Source: Chitinophagaceae bacterium PMP191F (GTDB lineage Bacteria > Bacteroidota > Bacteroidia > Chitinophagales > Chitinophagaceae). From it: a stretch of DNA of 64,000 nt. The notes under the pieces are model-generated. The model saw only the letters and a list, made by a program, of their open reading frames with translations. It was not told where the DNA came from and did not search any database. The stretch lies in the NCBI GenBank assembly GCA_001302245.1, contig LGYU01000004.1, positions 101,156 through 165,155 on the forward strand. Direction: 5' to 3'. A program made the translations under genes and the position numbers. Of this stretch, positions 34,667 to 44,973 are shown piece by piece (position 1 is the first letter of the stretch; the number at the start of each line of letters is the position of its first letter).

Positions 34667-35791
34667 TTATTGTAATTGCACTTTCCGGGCGGCAAGTAAC
34701 ATTTCATTCCACATTGAACCATAATTCCACCAGTTCAATACTTTTTCATTAGCTGCGTCTACTACTTTAGGATCAATAGCCAACACCCGTTCAATGGCCT
34801 GCGATAATAATACGTCATTGCCAAACTGATAAGTAGCCCCATTCACATTTTCGGTGATCATATCTTTTGCTGCTCCAACTTTATCCGAACAGATCACCCG
34901 GCAACCGCCGGCAATTGCTTCCTGTACAGAAACACCCCAGGGTTCATCTTTGGCCGCATGAATAAACAACGTACTAATATGATAATATTGTGGCAGAATA
35001 GTATAAGGCACATAGCCGGCGAAATGGATCTTTAACTCCGGAAATCGCTTTGTATAGCTTTTCAAAGCCTCTCTCTCTTCGCCATCACCCACAATCACCA
35101 GCATCAGATCAGTACGGTTTAATTTCGTAAAAGCCTTCAATACATCCCATGGGCTTTCCCTCTTCATAAACTTCGCCACTGTAAGTATTATCTTCTCACC
35201 ACGGCATCCGATAGAATCTTTCAGTTGTTGCAGCGTATCTGCATCATTGCTTTTTTTCCCAAACATTGCATTATCGGTGCAATAAGAGAAAATATTGATC
35301 TTTTCATCAGCAATACCCATCTCGTGCAGATATTCACGTGATACCTGACCTGTCACCATAAAATGATCGTATTGCCGGTATATCTTCTTAAGTAATAGCT
35401 TGCGCAGGATTATTCTAATATAGGATTGGTTGAAAAGCACTGTATCCATCCTTAATGCAACAGGAACATTGTGTTTTTTACACATTTCGACAAACCCACT
35501 ATACTGATCTTTATACCCGTTAATGATCATAAGATCATATTTCTTTTGCCGTAAGAACTGTTCAAATGCTGCTATTTTATTTTCTCCTTCCAACTGGTAA
35601 TAGGAATAACCTTCATACAGATTAATTCCCCACCTGATGGATCTTCCCAGTTCTTTATCGTAATGATCTTGCTGTTGATTATTTTCAAGATAAAACACGT
35701 CGAACTGGTGAGTGGATACGTATTTCTGAACGTATTGATAAAAAGGTACTTCAAACTGCGTAGGATGGTTTACCACAAATCCAATGTTCAT
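34667..35791 (-). CDS. family 4 glycosyltransferase
   Basis: From the ATG at 35791 the protein has 374 residues beginning MNIGFVVNHPTQFEVPFYQY. The GT-B hallmarks are KIILTVAKFMKRESPWDVLKAF at the hinge and FIHAAKDEPWGVSVQEAIAGG in the donor-binding part. The frame extends upstream to 35947 but there overlaps the preceding gene; a start at 35827 (MINNQQ) is a possible alternative. The sugar is unknown. Confidence 0.85.
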   Translation of the reverse strand: MNIGFVVNHPTQFEVPFYQYVQKYVSTHQFDVFYLENNQQQDHYDKELGRSIRWGINLYEGYSYYQLEGENKIAAFEQFLRQKKYDLMIINGYKDQYSGFVEMCKKHNVPVALRMDTVLFNQSYIRIILRKLLLKKIYRQYDHFMVTGQVSREYLHEMGIADEKINIFSYCTDNAMFGKKSNDADTLQQLKDSIGCRGEKIILTVAKFMKRESPWDVLKAFTKLNRTDLMLVIVGDGEEREALKSYTKRFPELKIHFAGYVPYTILPQYYHISTLFIHAAKDEPWGVSVQEAIAGGCRVICSDKVGAAKDMITENVNGATYQFGNDVLLSQAIERVLAIDPKVVDAANEKVLNWWNYGSMWNEMLLAARKVQLQ

Positions 35792-35846
35792 ACCGGTAGA
35801 AAATTCCTTTTGTTGGTTATTGATCATTTTACAGTTCTTGCTAAGA

Positions 35847-37073
35847 TTAACCTGCCTTACTATCAAGGATAATGCTTTTCCAACGTTCACCGTAAGCATC
35901 CCAGCTAAATTGTTCTGCCATTCTCCGGGATGCAATACCCATCTCAATCAACTGATCATGATGAGTAAGACAATATAACAGCGCTTTTTTTAAAGCTGCT
36001 TTATTTCCTGTTTCTACGATAAAACCGCTTTCACCATTGCGTACAATTTCATGAGCACCTGAATTATATGTGCCGATCAACGGAAGACCACAAGCTGCTG
36101 CTTCTATCTGCACCTGTGCAAAACCTTCAAAATAACTGGGAAATACAAATACATCGGCATTATGATATAATTCTACCCGCTTATCTTTTGCAATGGCTCC
36201 TAAAATCTCCACACCAGAAGGTACGGTAACAGTAGCCGGTATCTGCTCATATCCTGCCAATAGTAATCGTGCTCCCGAAGGTGCCAGTTCCTTCCAGGCC
36301 TGGAACAAAACTGGTAACCCTTTGCGTGCATGCAATGAGCCAAAGAATAAAAAGGTCAGTGGTTTGTCCTTATGTTTCTTTATGGTTTGCGGAGGTACAA
36401 AAAAACGAATATCTGTACCAAAAGGATTTACACGGATCTTATCCTCGCTGATGCCATTTTCTACGTAAGTATCGCGCACAAAATGACTAGGTACTACTAT
36501 AGTATCCGCAAGTGCCATTTCTTCTTGTTCATATTGCAGATAAACAGGAGGCTTAGGCATTACCTGCCCGCCCCATTCCGGATAATCAGCAGCAATATCA
36601 CGGTAAATACGCTCTTTGCTCACCGGGTGTCCAATACTTACATCCAGTATAAACCGTTTACCCAACTCTTTACAACGCTTTGCAAGAATCCAACTTGAAG
36701 TGTCATAGCCTATTACAACATCTGCATTTTTAAGCAGGCGATGGGGTATTGCCTGCTGGAATTTTTCATTGCGCTCGTAAAATACCGTTTCATAATAACC
36801 GCCTTTTCTGATCTTATACAAAGCCTCAAATTCAAGCAATGAATAGGTAGAAATAGCAGATGACGGAATTCCTTTTATCAGGCGTTTTTGCAAACCGGGT
36901 ATCACCTTCGATAAACTGTAGGTGATGCTATCGGTTGCAAAAGCAAAACCTGTACAATATTTGTACAATAACCCCAACCTGTTCAACTGTCTTGCAGTGT
37001 CATGTGAATATTGTGTACCCGGATGAGCCAGCAATACCTTTGGCAATCCCTGTTCATTAAAATCTGTTCTCAT
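35847..37073 (-). CDS. family 4 glycosyltransferase
   Basis: The 408-residue protein shows PKVLLAHPGTQYSHDTARQL at the N-terminus, LTFLFFGSLHARKGLPVLFQAW at the hinge, and VFPSYFEGFAQVQIEAAACG in the donor-binding loop. It has no signal peptide and should act at the cytoplasmic face of the membrane. The start is 19 bases downstream of the polymerase-like gene, so the two are in one transcription unit. Confidence 0.88.
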   Translation of the reverse strand: MRTDFNEQGLPKVLLAHPGTQYSHDTARQLNRLGLLYKYCTGFAFATDSITYSLSKVIPGLQKRLIKGIPSSAISTYSLLEFEALYKIRKGGYYETVFYERNEKFQQAIPHRLLKNADVVIGYDTSSWILAKRCKELGKRFILDVSIGHPVSKERIYRDIAADYPEWGGQVMPKPPVYLQYEQEEMALADTIVVPSHFVRDTYVENGISEDKIRVNPFGTDIRFFVPPQTIKKHKDKPLTFLFFGSLHARKGLPVLFQAWKELAPSGARLLLAGYEQIPATVTVPSGVEILGAIAKDKRVELYHNADVFVFPSYFEGFAQVQIEAAACGLPLIGTYNSGAHEIVRNGESGFIVETGNKAALKKALLYCLTHHDQLIEMGIASRRMAEQFSWDAYGERWKSIILDSKAG

Positions 37074-37092
37074 TGTTGTGCTTGTGCCACTC

Positions 37093-38445
37093 TTAAACCG
37101 GCATTGTTTTAACTCCTACTGCTTTATTCCTGTACGAGCGGTCCAGGATCATTAATCCTAAAAAGAAATAGGTGGATGAATATGTAAAGAATACCAACGA
37201 AAAAAACAGAAATGCCAATATCAATAATGGCAATTTGGCAGCAACCGGAATAGCCAGTGCCCTGAATAAAGCAATAAATAACACTATTTTCAAAAACAAT
37301 AACACAAACCCACCTTCTACTACTATGCGTTCAGGCTCTTCCTCCAAAAAACTAGGATACTCTTGTACATATTTAGATGTCCCCCATACTGCTACTGCAC
37401 CCTGATAGGTAGCTCCAAGCCCTACACCTATCAAAGGATATTCACCGGGAAAGAAGATTACATCACGCACAGAGTTCAGTAACCGGCCTTTTTCCTCTCC
37501 TCTTTCCTGGTTCACAGTGCGCCGATTATCAAAATTCTTATACGCTGCAGTCACCGTATTAGATAAAAAACCGACTTTGCTTCCAAGAAAAAATACCATT
37601 GCAGCTATTAAACCAACCATTAAACCACCCGCCACCAATACATTGAACAACCGCTTTACACCAAATTCAATATATACAATCAGGGCTCCGGTCAGAACAT
37701 AGGGATAGAAAGCTGTGCGTGAACCGTTCATGAAACAAGCAACAAGGCCACCTGCATAAAGAAACAATAAAGAGGTTGAATTAAGCAGCTTAAGACGCAA
37801 AGCCCCCCATAACATCAATGGAAAAAATATACAAAATGAGCCATAGCCAGCCAGGTAACTGAAGGTTCCTGTTACACGTACCGTACTGCCGCCAATTAAT
37901 GCTACAGATGAAGAATTTTCATCAGTGGCATATTTATTCAGAAAATGGCCCGGAGGTAAAGTTGATTGCACCATTCCCAACACGATTTCAATAATACCGA
38001 CAATAACAAAAATTTTTATCATTCCCTTAAAAGGAAAATATTGCCAGTTCTGCAGATAAAAGAAAATAGCAAACCAAAATCCCAGGTGTAGCATTATACC
38101 AAATAACCCATGAAAAATCGTCAGATTCATTGGGTTTATGGCCATTAATATTAGTATACCAGTATAAATAGTCAGTAAGCTATTGAAAGGCGATCGCATT
38201 TCTTTATACTTCAGTAACCAGACAAAGCTGAAGGGTATCAATAATTGTACAGCTAATATAACATTACTCACAGCTCCGCTGTCAATCACCCATTTACGCA
38301 ACGACCCTGAAAAAGTTGTAAAAAAGAATACAAACAACACAACCTTTCTAACCGATCTGGCTATCAGTGCTTCCCTATGCGCATGCATCTGCGAATAAGT
38401 AGCAGTACTACGCAATCCCCAATTCTGTTTAACCAGGTCATTCAT
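37093..38445 (-). CDS. O-antigen polymerase/ligase-like membrane protein (Wzy/WaaL type)
   Basis: The 450-residue protein has about ten to twelve membrane segments and a large loop before the last ones (GVGLGATYQGAVAVWGTSKY), plus the CFMNGSRTAFYPYVL motif common in the Wzy_C/O-antigen ligase superfamily. It could polymerise repeat units in the periplasm or ligate a finished chain to lipid A. The cluster also has an ABC exporter, which does not need a Wzy polymerase, so a ligase role is worth considering. Start overlaps the preceding gene by 8 bases. Confidence 0.8.
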   Translation of the reverse strand: MNDLVKQNWGLRSTATYSQMHAHREALIARSVRKVVLFVFFFTTFSGSLRKWVIDSGAVSNVILAVQLLIPFSFVWLLKYKEMRSPFNSLLTIYTGILILMAINPMNLTIFHGLFGIMLHLGFWFAIFFYLQNWQYFPFKGMIKIFVIVGIIEIVLGMVQSTLPPGHFLNKYATDENSSSVALIGGSTVRVTGTFSYLAGYGSFCIFFPLMLWGALRLKLLNSTSLLFLYAGGLVACFMNGSRTAFYPYVLTGALIVYIEFGVKRLFNVLVAGGLMVGLIAAMVFFLGSKVGFLSNTVTAAYKNFDNRRTVNQERGEEKGRLLNSVRDVIFFPGEYPLIGVGLGATYQGAVAVWGTSKYVQEYPSFLEEEPERIVVEGGFVLLFLKIVLFIALFRALAIPVAAKLPLLILAFLFFSLVFFTYSSTYFFLGLMILDRSYRNKAVGVKTMPV

Positions 38446-39454
38446 AGGTTAACTTCCCTGTTTTTTTTAGCTCTAAAAACAGTTTCATATACTGCATTGA
38501 TACAGCTCCGCTAGTACGGGTGTTGAGATAAGCATCGATCTGTTCCAATTCATTATCCTTTGGTACTCCCTGCTGTAAAGCAGTTTCTATGGCATCAGCC
38601 AGTGCTGCAATATCATTGTTTGGATAAAGTAGTCCATGATCACTTACGGCTTCTGCCAGCCCCCCATCTTCAGAACACACCATTCTACAACCACAGGCCA
38701 GTCCTTCCAACGCTACAATGCCAAATGGTTCAGGCCATTTAGAAGGTACTACCATTATTTTGTGTTCATTCATGGCACGTACCAACTCTTCGCCGCGTAA
38801 TGCGCCACTAAATGTAACCCTGCCTTCCAGTTTCTGCTTGGCTACCAGTTGAACAAGCGTTTCTTTCTCTGGTCCATCACCAACAATAGTACAATTAAAA
38901 GTCAATCCTTTTGCACTCATTATCCCCAACGCTTTTAGCAGATCATCAGCCCCTTTATCAGATACCAGCCTTCCCACAAAAACAATATCTTTTGTTTTTT
39001 CGATTCCCGGTAACCTTCTGAACATCGGGGCATAAAAGTTAGGTATTACCTTACTTTTCCCTTTCAGTGTATTGGCGATATAGCGGCTGGCAGATATATT
39101 ATGAGCTATATTGGTAAACCTGTTCTTCAATACCTCCTGCCAACGCTGCACATGTGTATAGGTAAGCTGTTGTGTAACCAGCCATCTTTTTCTGAAGAGC
39201 GTTCCTATAAGGCAGGTTTTCAAACTAATATTTGCTTCAAAAAAAATATCGCTCTCTTGTACAAATCTATACAGCTTTGGCAGTGAAAGATGACGTATTA
39301 CAGTAAAACCATAGCCTGTAGACTCCCCAGGTGTTACCGTAAAAACAGTAACCTCATGTCCCTGTTGGTGCCACTCGCATGCAAGGCCATACATAATGTT
39401 TTCAAGACCACCTATCTGTGGATGAAAGTTCAACGAAACAATTGTGATCTTCAT
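38438..39454 (-). CDS. family 4 glycosyltransferase
   Basis: The 338-residue protein begins MKITIVSLNFHPQIGGLENIMYG, the usual GT4 glycine-rich loop. It has KDIVFVGRLVSDKGADDLLKAL at the hinge and VVPSKWPEPFGIVALEGLACG in the donor-binding loop. It overlaps the polymerase-like gene by 8 bases and the next gene upstream by 4, so the three are translationally coupled. Confidence 0.9.
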   Translation of the reverse strand: MKITIVSLNFHPQIGGLENIMYGLACEWHQQGHEVTVFTVTPGESTGYGFTVIRHLSLPKLYRFVQESDIFFEANISLKTCLIGTLFRKRWLVTQQLTYTHVQRWQEVLKNRFTNIAHNISASRYIANTLKGKSKVIPNFYAPMFRRLPGIEKTKDIVFVGRLVSDKGADDLLKALGIMSAKGLTFNCTIVGDGPEKETLVQLVAKQKLEGRVTFSGALRGEELVRAMNEHKIMVVPSKWPEPFGIVALEGLACGCRMVCSEDGGLAEAVSDHGLLYPNNDIAALADAIETALQQGVPKDNELEQIDAYLNTRTSGAVSMQYMKLFLELKKTGKLTYE

Positions 39455-40605
39455 ACGTGGTGGGCCGGCCGGGGTACCGGAGTAGAAAATTCTTTATTGA
39501 TTAATATATTTTCATAGGCCAAAGCGACCGTGGGTACACTAAGATACTTTTCCCAAAAGACAACATTTCCGTTCAAAGGTGTACGTTGCAATAGCTCTAT
39601 AAGCCTGTTGGAAAGAATAGTTGCATCAGCAGTCTCGAGGTACACATAAGGTGCTACCTGTAAAAGCTGGTTGTTCATGTCGCCACGCGTACCAACAAAA
39701 GGCAGATCTGCCGCAAATGCAGCAGCCAATGAGCCACTTTTATTACTGGCTCCTCCCTCGTTACCATTCTTAATAGGATCGGGCAAAAAGAATATGTCCG
39801 AAACTTTTAAATAGCGGTAAATATTAGCCGCAGGCAGATAACCTGTAACATGCACCCACTGTTTTACAGGTTCATATACTTGTTTGTTGGTAACAGTTCC
39901 GGTTACCAACACTTTTACATGAGTGTTTTTTGCAACAATAGATTTTATTACCTCTACCAGCAGTGCATGATCCCGAATACCAAAAGTGGCTATTATTTTT
40001 TCTCCGCCCGGTGCAATTGTGTTTTTTAGTAAAACCAATTCATCTGCGTCCACATTCACCGGAATTATATTAGATGGTACGGGTATAATTGCTATAGGTT
40101 TCTTAATATATTTTCCTATCAGTTTTTCATATCTGTCAATACTGGTAATAACACTGTCGGTAGCTTTTCCAAGCAATTGCATAATTATACGTTGCAACTG
40201 ACCAATCACAAAAGTTTTTGCAGGCCACCATTGTAAACGGATATAGGGTTCGTGCACAGTAAGTAATACGCGACATTGCTTGTTGATACGACTAATTACT
40301 ACTGGTAATAATAAAGGAACACCCCATTTATTAAATCCGTAGGGTACATACTGTAACAACACACAATCGGGTTGCAGAGAAGCTATTATTGCAAAAACAT
40401 TTTTGCACCCACCGGGGGTCCAGTTTTTCGCTATAGGCCATACGTTAACGCCACTACCTGTATGCGCCACGATACGCGCATCCTTTTTACAGATCACATG
40501 CACTTCGTGACCACGATGGTACAATTCATGCGCCAGCAAGCTTGTATAATCACCTACCCCGTCTACTACAGGAGGATAATTGTTACATATAAATATCAGT
40601 CGCAA
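39451..40605 (-). CDS. family 4-like glycosyltransferase
   Basis: The 384-residue protein starts MRLIFICNNYPPVVDGVGDYT, a GT-B N-terminus, and has TVHEPYIRLQWWPA and the late segment GNEGGASNKSGSLAAAFAADLP in place of the common E-x7-E motif, so it is a divergent member. Its stop overlaps the start of the next gene (ATGA). The donor sugar cannot be told. Confidence 0.82.
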   Translation of the reverse strand: MRLIFICNNYPPVVDGVGDYTSLLAHELYHRGHEVHVICKKDARIVAHTGSGVNVWPIAKNWTPGGCKNVFAIIASLQPDCVLLQYVPYGFNKWGVPLLLPVVISRINKQCRVLLTVHEPYIRLQWWPAKTFVIGQLQRIIMQLLGKATDSVITSIDRYEKLIGKYIKKPIAIIPVPSNIIPVNVDADELVLLKNTIAPGGEKIIATFGIRDHALLVEVIKSIVAKNTHVKVLVTGTVTNKQVYEPVKQWVHVTGYLPAANIYRYLKVSDIFFLPDPIKNGNEGGASNKSGSLAAAFAADLPFVGTRGDMNNQLLQVAPYVYLETADATILSNRLIELLQRTPLNGNVVFWEKYLSVPTVALAYENILINKEFSTPVPRPAHHV

Positions 40606-40626
40606 CAGTAATTATTTATAGTTGAT

Positions 40627-41439
40627 TCAGCATACTACCAGAGCAAGATTCAATAGCTGCTTTTCAAAGTATACCAGTATGCCTTTGAACTTATACTGCG
40701 CCAGCGTTGCAGCGTCCGGCAAAATACTTCCTGCAAAGATCTTGAACCTGCTCCACCGGTAAGACACCTTGTTATACCGGCCATATTTTTTTGCCAGTGC
40801 TTTGTGAGATGCAAGGTGTTTTTTAAAACTTTTGAAAGGAACGATACGTCTCCATCCGTGTATTACTACTGCCTCTTTTACAAACACAACAGCTGTGATT
40901 TGTTTAAGACGCATGTGCAGATCTGTATCTTCCATAGCAGCGTAAGGAAAAGTTTCATCAAAGCCATTTATAGCATCAAATGTCTCCTTTTTTATCGCAA
41001 AATTGCACGACCACAACTTATCACCGGTTTCATTTACAGGCGCTTCTTCATCATAGCGATACCGGGGTCTGTCACTACGTGTACACCCTTCCAGCACCCT
41101 GGCATCTGCATGTTGCTTCATAGCATCCAGGTATGCCTTTATCCAGTTATGATCAGGCAGACAATCATCATCTGTAAACAACAACCAGCCGCCACGTGCT
41201 TCATTTGCTCCATTATTGCGGTTAGCAGCAGGTCCGCGTGATGGTCCTTTTACCCATTTTACCCATGAAAACTCTTTTTCAATAAGCGCTCTTGCGCTAC
41301 CCGAAACACTGTCATCTGACACAATGACTTCATACCTGTCAGCCGCTATCTGCTGATTTTCCGGTAATAAGCATTGCAGACATTGCCTCAACAGATCATT
41401 ACGATTGGCAGTAGGAATTATAACTGAGAGAAAAGCCAT
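40627..41439 (-). CDS. family 2 glycosyltransferase
   Basis: The 270-residue protein has a GT-A fold with FLSVIIPTANRNDLLRQCLQ at the start, the metal-binding LFTDDDCLPDHNW near residue 95, and FDETFPYAAMEDTDLHMRLK, the ED motif that carries the catalytic base. It is 21 bases upstream of the divergent GT4-like gene in the operon. Confidence 0.9.
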   Translation of the reverse strand: MAFLSVIIPTANRNDLLRQCLQCLLPENQQIAADRYEVIVSDDSVSGSARALIEKEFSWVKWVKGPSRGPAANRNNGANEARGGWLLFTDDDCLPDHNWIKAYLDAMKQHADARVLEGCTRSDRPRYRYDEEAPVNETGDKLWSCNFAIKKETFDAINGFDETFPYAAMEDTDLHMRLKQITAVVFVKEAVVIHGWRRIVPFKSFKKHLASHKALAKKYGRYNKVSYRWSRFKIFAGSILPDAATLAQYKFKGILVYFEKQLLNLALVVC

Positions 41440-41472
41440 TTGTTACGTTGCTTTTTTTCTATTTACCTGTTA

Positions 41473-42603
41473 CTATTGAATCTCGTTCACCAGCTTTGTA
41501 ATCATTGCTTCATATTGCGGAGTCAATTTATCCCAGGAATAAGTATCAAAACAATAATTCAGTAATTCTTCTTTGCTTATACCAGCCACAATTGCGCGGT
41601 TGATCGCTCCGGTAAGATTTTGTTCTACAGTAAGATCAGCAAATATGCCATGTTTACCAAGTGTTTCCCTGGTCACCCCATAATCATGTACAATAGGTAG
41701 CAAACCGGCACTCAAAGCTTCCGGCAATACTCTTGGAAGGCCTTCATTGAGAGAAGCCAATACAAAATAATCACTGGCAAAAAGATAGTTACGCACAGTT
41801 TCACTCTCTACCTGTTTTATTATATAGTTATCTGCCGGTAATAGTTCCTCAGCCAGCTCAAGAATGCTACTGCTATTTGCATCTGTTTGTCCTAATATCA
41901 CCAGGAAAAAACTCTCCTGCTGCAATCGGCTGAACTCACGTACTACATAGTCCATGCGTTTGTGATGCGTATTCACTGCTCCTACACTGATAACAATTTT
42001 TTTATGCTGTGGCAATCCCAGTTGTTTACGCAATAATGCCGTTTGTTGCCAGGCCTGTATTGCTGCAGCCTTATTTACCTGTATAGCGTAAGGCAACAAT
42101 GTTTGACATGAAATGTCAGTACCACCTTTTAATGCTTGTTTTACATACAAAGGCAGTAACTGTTGAATGTGATCTGTTCTCGTAAATGGAGGCCCATTGG
42201 GCGCACCATTTGAATACAATAACTTATAGCTGAATTGAAACCGCCGGCGTAGCTGCCATAAAAAAGTGCCTAATATAAAATCACTGTAAAAGATTACTGC
42301 GGGCTTTTTTCTTTTCAATAGAGGTATCATAGAAAGAAAAAAGCTAAGCTGTTCAACAAAATAGGGCTCTTTACGCAGCAACTTACCAATCCATTTGGCA
42401 GCACTTTGCTGGCGGGGGAAATTATTGACCACTATTTCTTTACCTACTTTTTCTCCGCCTCCTTTTAACAGGTACAGGTCAAAGCTTTCACTCGTTGCTA
42501 ACGCGTCATAGCACTCACGGGTGAATGATTCATATCCTCTGTTAATATGTCCAAGCCCCGAACAAACGATCCATACAACAGGCTTATCTTTCTTTATGTT
42601 CAT
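41473..42603 (-). CDS. family 4 glycosyltransferase
   Basis: From the ATG at 42603 the protein has 376 residues starting MNIKKDKPVVWIVCSGLGHI. The GT-B hinge is KIVISVGAVNTHHKRMDYVV, and FVLASLNEGLPRVLPEALSAG is the donor-binding loop. A start at 42654 would overlap the preceding gene by 71 bases; the chosen start overlaps by 20. Confidence 0.87.
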   Translation of the reverse strand: MNIKKDKPVVWIVCSGLGHINRGYESFTRECYDALATSESFDLYLLKGGGEKVGKEIVVNNFPRQQSAAKWIGKLLRKEPYFVEQLSFFLSMIPLLKRKKPAVIFYSDFILGTFLWQLRRRFQFSYKLLYSNGAPNGPPFTRTDHIQQLLPLYVKQALKGGTDISCQTLLPYAIQVNKAAAIQAWQQTALLRKQLGLPQHKKIVISVGAVNTHHKRMDYVVREFSRLQQESFFLVILGQTDANSSSILELAEELLPADNYIIKQVESETVRNYLFASDYFVLASLNEGLPRVLPEALSAGLLPIVHDYGVTRETLGKHGIFADLTVEQNLTGAINRAIVAGISKEELLNYCFDTYSWDKLTPQYEAMITKLVNEIQ

Positions 42604-43756
42604 CAATTTTCTCCTGTTGTACAGTAGTATAAAAAGAAAGGAGGGCCTGTGCAAGGACCGGCCACGAAAACTGCTCTTTCAGATTTTCCACATCTATGGT
42701 AACAGGATTTTGCTGCAGGTTTTGTACCACTGCAGTAAGTTCTGACACCCACGCCTCTTTATTGGCTGGTCCCGTAAATGCTCCTCTTACCTGTTTTGCA
42801 ATAATAGCTATTTCTCCTACTGCCGATAAAAACACAGGAGTGCCTACTGTTACAAAGTCGAAAAATTTTATCGGAAATCTGCTTTGATTAAAAAGGTTGT
42901 TCTCTAATGGAATCATACCAAGGTCAACAGATGCGGAAATCTCGCCTGCTTCTGCAGGAGATAATTCTCCCAGATACCGCACATAAGGCAGCGCAAGTAC
43001 GCCTCTTTCTTCAAGGTAAGCGCGCGGTGGACCGCAGATGATCAACGAGGTATTCGTGTATCCTTTTTTATGCAAAGATTGTATTCCCTCAATGATCCAA
43101 TGCAGTTCATCTGCTGTTTTACCAACATAACCCAGATAAAACTGATCTGGTTGTAAACTCCACTTTTTACGTAATACAGTTCTATCTGGTTGTGGTTTTG
43201 GCCAAAACCCATTATAGATTCTGTGTACTGGTCTTTTTTCAGTGATCTTATTTGCCAGAAACTGAGAACATACTGTAATACCTTCAGCTTTTTGCGGAAT
43301 CTTTTTTTCCAGGTATTTTGTTACAGCCGCCATATAGCGTTGCCGTATATCTACAGGATTATTATAAAGACCACCTGTCCACAGATCATCCCAGTCATAT
43401 ACAAAAATGGCTTTGGTCCTTTTTTTCCTTCGCAGGAAATTCCAGGGAACATAAGCCTGCAAAAATGGTTGAAACAAATGATATACATCATATTGACGAC
43501 CGGGTAATTTGAAAAGCCTTCTCAATGATGACAAAGGATCATTAGGACTATAAAATATACGTGCCGATTGTAATGCAGGTACCAGGTAGTAATCAATGCC
43601 ATCACGCTGCTCGTACCGCACGGCACTTTTCCAGTTATGATCTCCTGCATACACATCCACTTCATGTCCGGCATTCTTCAACGCAATGGCAAGGTTGTGC
43701 CAACGAAAATAGGTGCCGTTTAAACTGGAATACTGAGTAAAAAATGCAATTCTCAC
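42584..43756 (-). CDS. family 4-like glycosyltransferase
   Basis: The 390-residue protein begins MRIAFFTQYSSLNGTYFRWHN, has FYLGYVGKTADELHWIIEGI at the hinge and LGMIPLENNLFNQSRFPIKF in the donor-binding part. This is the pattern of polysaccharide GT4 enzymes with a less typical last motif. Its coding end overlaps the start of the next gene. Confidence 0.83.
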   Translation of the reverse strand: MRIAFFTQYSSLNGTYFRWHNLAIALKNAGHEVDVYAGDHNWKSAVRYEQRDGIDYYLVPALQSARIFYSPNDPLSSLRRLFKLPGRQYDVYHLFQPFLQAYVPWNFLRRKKRTKAIFVYDWDDLWTGGLYNNPVDIRQRYMAAVTKYLEKKIPQKAEGITVCSQFLANKITEKRPVHRIYNGFWPKPQPDRTVLRKKWSLQPDQFYLGYVGKTADELHWIIEGIQSLHKKGYTNTSLIICGPPRAYLEERGVLALPYVRYLGELSPAEAGEISASVDLGMIPLENNLFNQSRFPIKFFDFVTVGTPVFLSAVGEIAIIAKQVRGAFTGPANKEAWVSELTAVVQNLQQNPVTIDVENLKEQFSWPVLAQALLSFYTTVQQEKIDEHKER

Positions 43757-43793
43757 TGAGATATATTAAACAACAATAGATAAATGACCTTTA

Positions 43794-44939
43794 TCAGGCG
43801 GCATCTGTATTGGCTGTAACCAACGTTGTTTGCTGACTGGCAGCAGACTCTTTTGTTCGCTGAAACCTGCTTTTCAATTTCAGGAACTGCTTCTCATATA
43901 AATAATAAGAAGCAAAACTTACCACCAACAACATTACAACATTGAATGGAAAATATTTCTCTAATAAAGAGGACGTAAACAACTGTTGCCAGATATAGAT
44001 ACTATATGAAATAACTCCAATACGGGTAAGAATCTTACTGTTTAGGAACCGGTAAATAATATCATCCGATGGCTGAATGTTTGTTATGATCAGTAAGCCG
44101 ATCAGAAAAGAATAGAAAGTATGATTGAAAAAAAGGCGCAATACAAAACCGGAAGGTTCTCTGTTCAGCAACAGAATTAGCCCAAACAATATCAAGCTTA
44201 ATGCAACTTTATATCGCTTAATAAAATTCCATGGTACCAGGTTAGTAAATATAAGTACAGAGAACAATGAACCGATGATCAATCCATCCATATTTCTCGT
44301 GGCATCAAATATAAAACGAGGCCAGAAGCCTGTAGGATTGCGTTCAAATATAAAACGTGCAAAAAATGATATCCCCAGTATGATAAATATCAGACCTCTG
44401 TATACTTTGGTACTCAGTTTTACCAAAGGTGGTATCAGCAGATAAAATTGTTCTTCTGCTGACAATGACCAGTAATGGTTTACATAATAGGGTACAGAAA
44501 AGAAGTGGAAAAAGTTTACCAGGTAAAGTCCTGCTACCAGGTAATCAGCAGGAGACATGCCCAGATCAAATAGCTGACTCAGTATAAAGATCACCAGTAT
44601 ATACAGGTAAGCTACCGGAAAAATTCTTAGTACACGCCGGATATAAAAGTTCTTCAGCGAAATAGTACCTGTTTTTAACCGCTCTTTAAGTAACAGGGTA
44701 GTAATTAAGAACCCACTCATCACGAAAAAAATATATACTCCTACTGCCCCATTAAAAAAAAGAGCATCAAGCAGTTTTATCTGAAAATGCCCATTCAGAT
44801 GCGCAATTACCACAATAAGGATAGAAACACCGCGTAAACCATCAAGTGAAGGCAGATGCGATGACTGCAAAACCGGGGGAATGGCTGAAATATCAGAAAA
44901 ATAACGGCTGGCTATTTGCTTTATGCGCATATTTTCCAA
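43794..44939 (-). CDS. acyltransferase family 3 (OafA-like), module copy 1
   Basis: The 381-residue protein has about ten membrane segments and the family signature LPSLDGLRGVSILIVVIAHL, with the Arg and His of the active site, followed by FFNGAVGVYIFFVMSGFLIT. These inner-membrane enzymes O-acylate polysaccharides or lipids on the periplasmic side. It follows an epimerase gene, and an equivalent epimerase/acyltransferase pair lies immediately upstream. Met4 (44930) is an alternative start. Confidence 0.88.
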   Translation of the reverse strand: MENMRIKQIASRYFSDISAIPPVLQSSHLPSLDGLRGVSILIVVIAHLNGHFQIKLLDALFFNGAVGVYIFFVMSGFLITTLLLKERLKTGTISLKNFYIRRVLRIFPVAYLYILVIFILSQLFDLGMSPADYLVAGLYLVNFFHFFSVPYYVNHYWSLSAEEQFYLLIPPLVKLSTKVYRGLIFIILGISFFARFIFERNPTGFWPRFIFDATRNMDGLIIGSLFSVLIFTNLVPWNFIKRYKVALSLILFGLILLLNREPSGFVLRLFFNHTFYSFLIGLLIITNIQPSDDIIYRFLNSKILTRIGVISYSIYIWQQLFTSSLLEKYFPFNVVMLLVVSFASYYLYEKQFLKLKSRFQRTKESAASQQTTLVTANTDAA

Positions 44940-44973
44940 AAAGGTAGATCCTGTTTGTAGTTGGCAGATATCA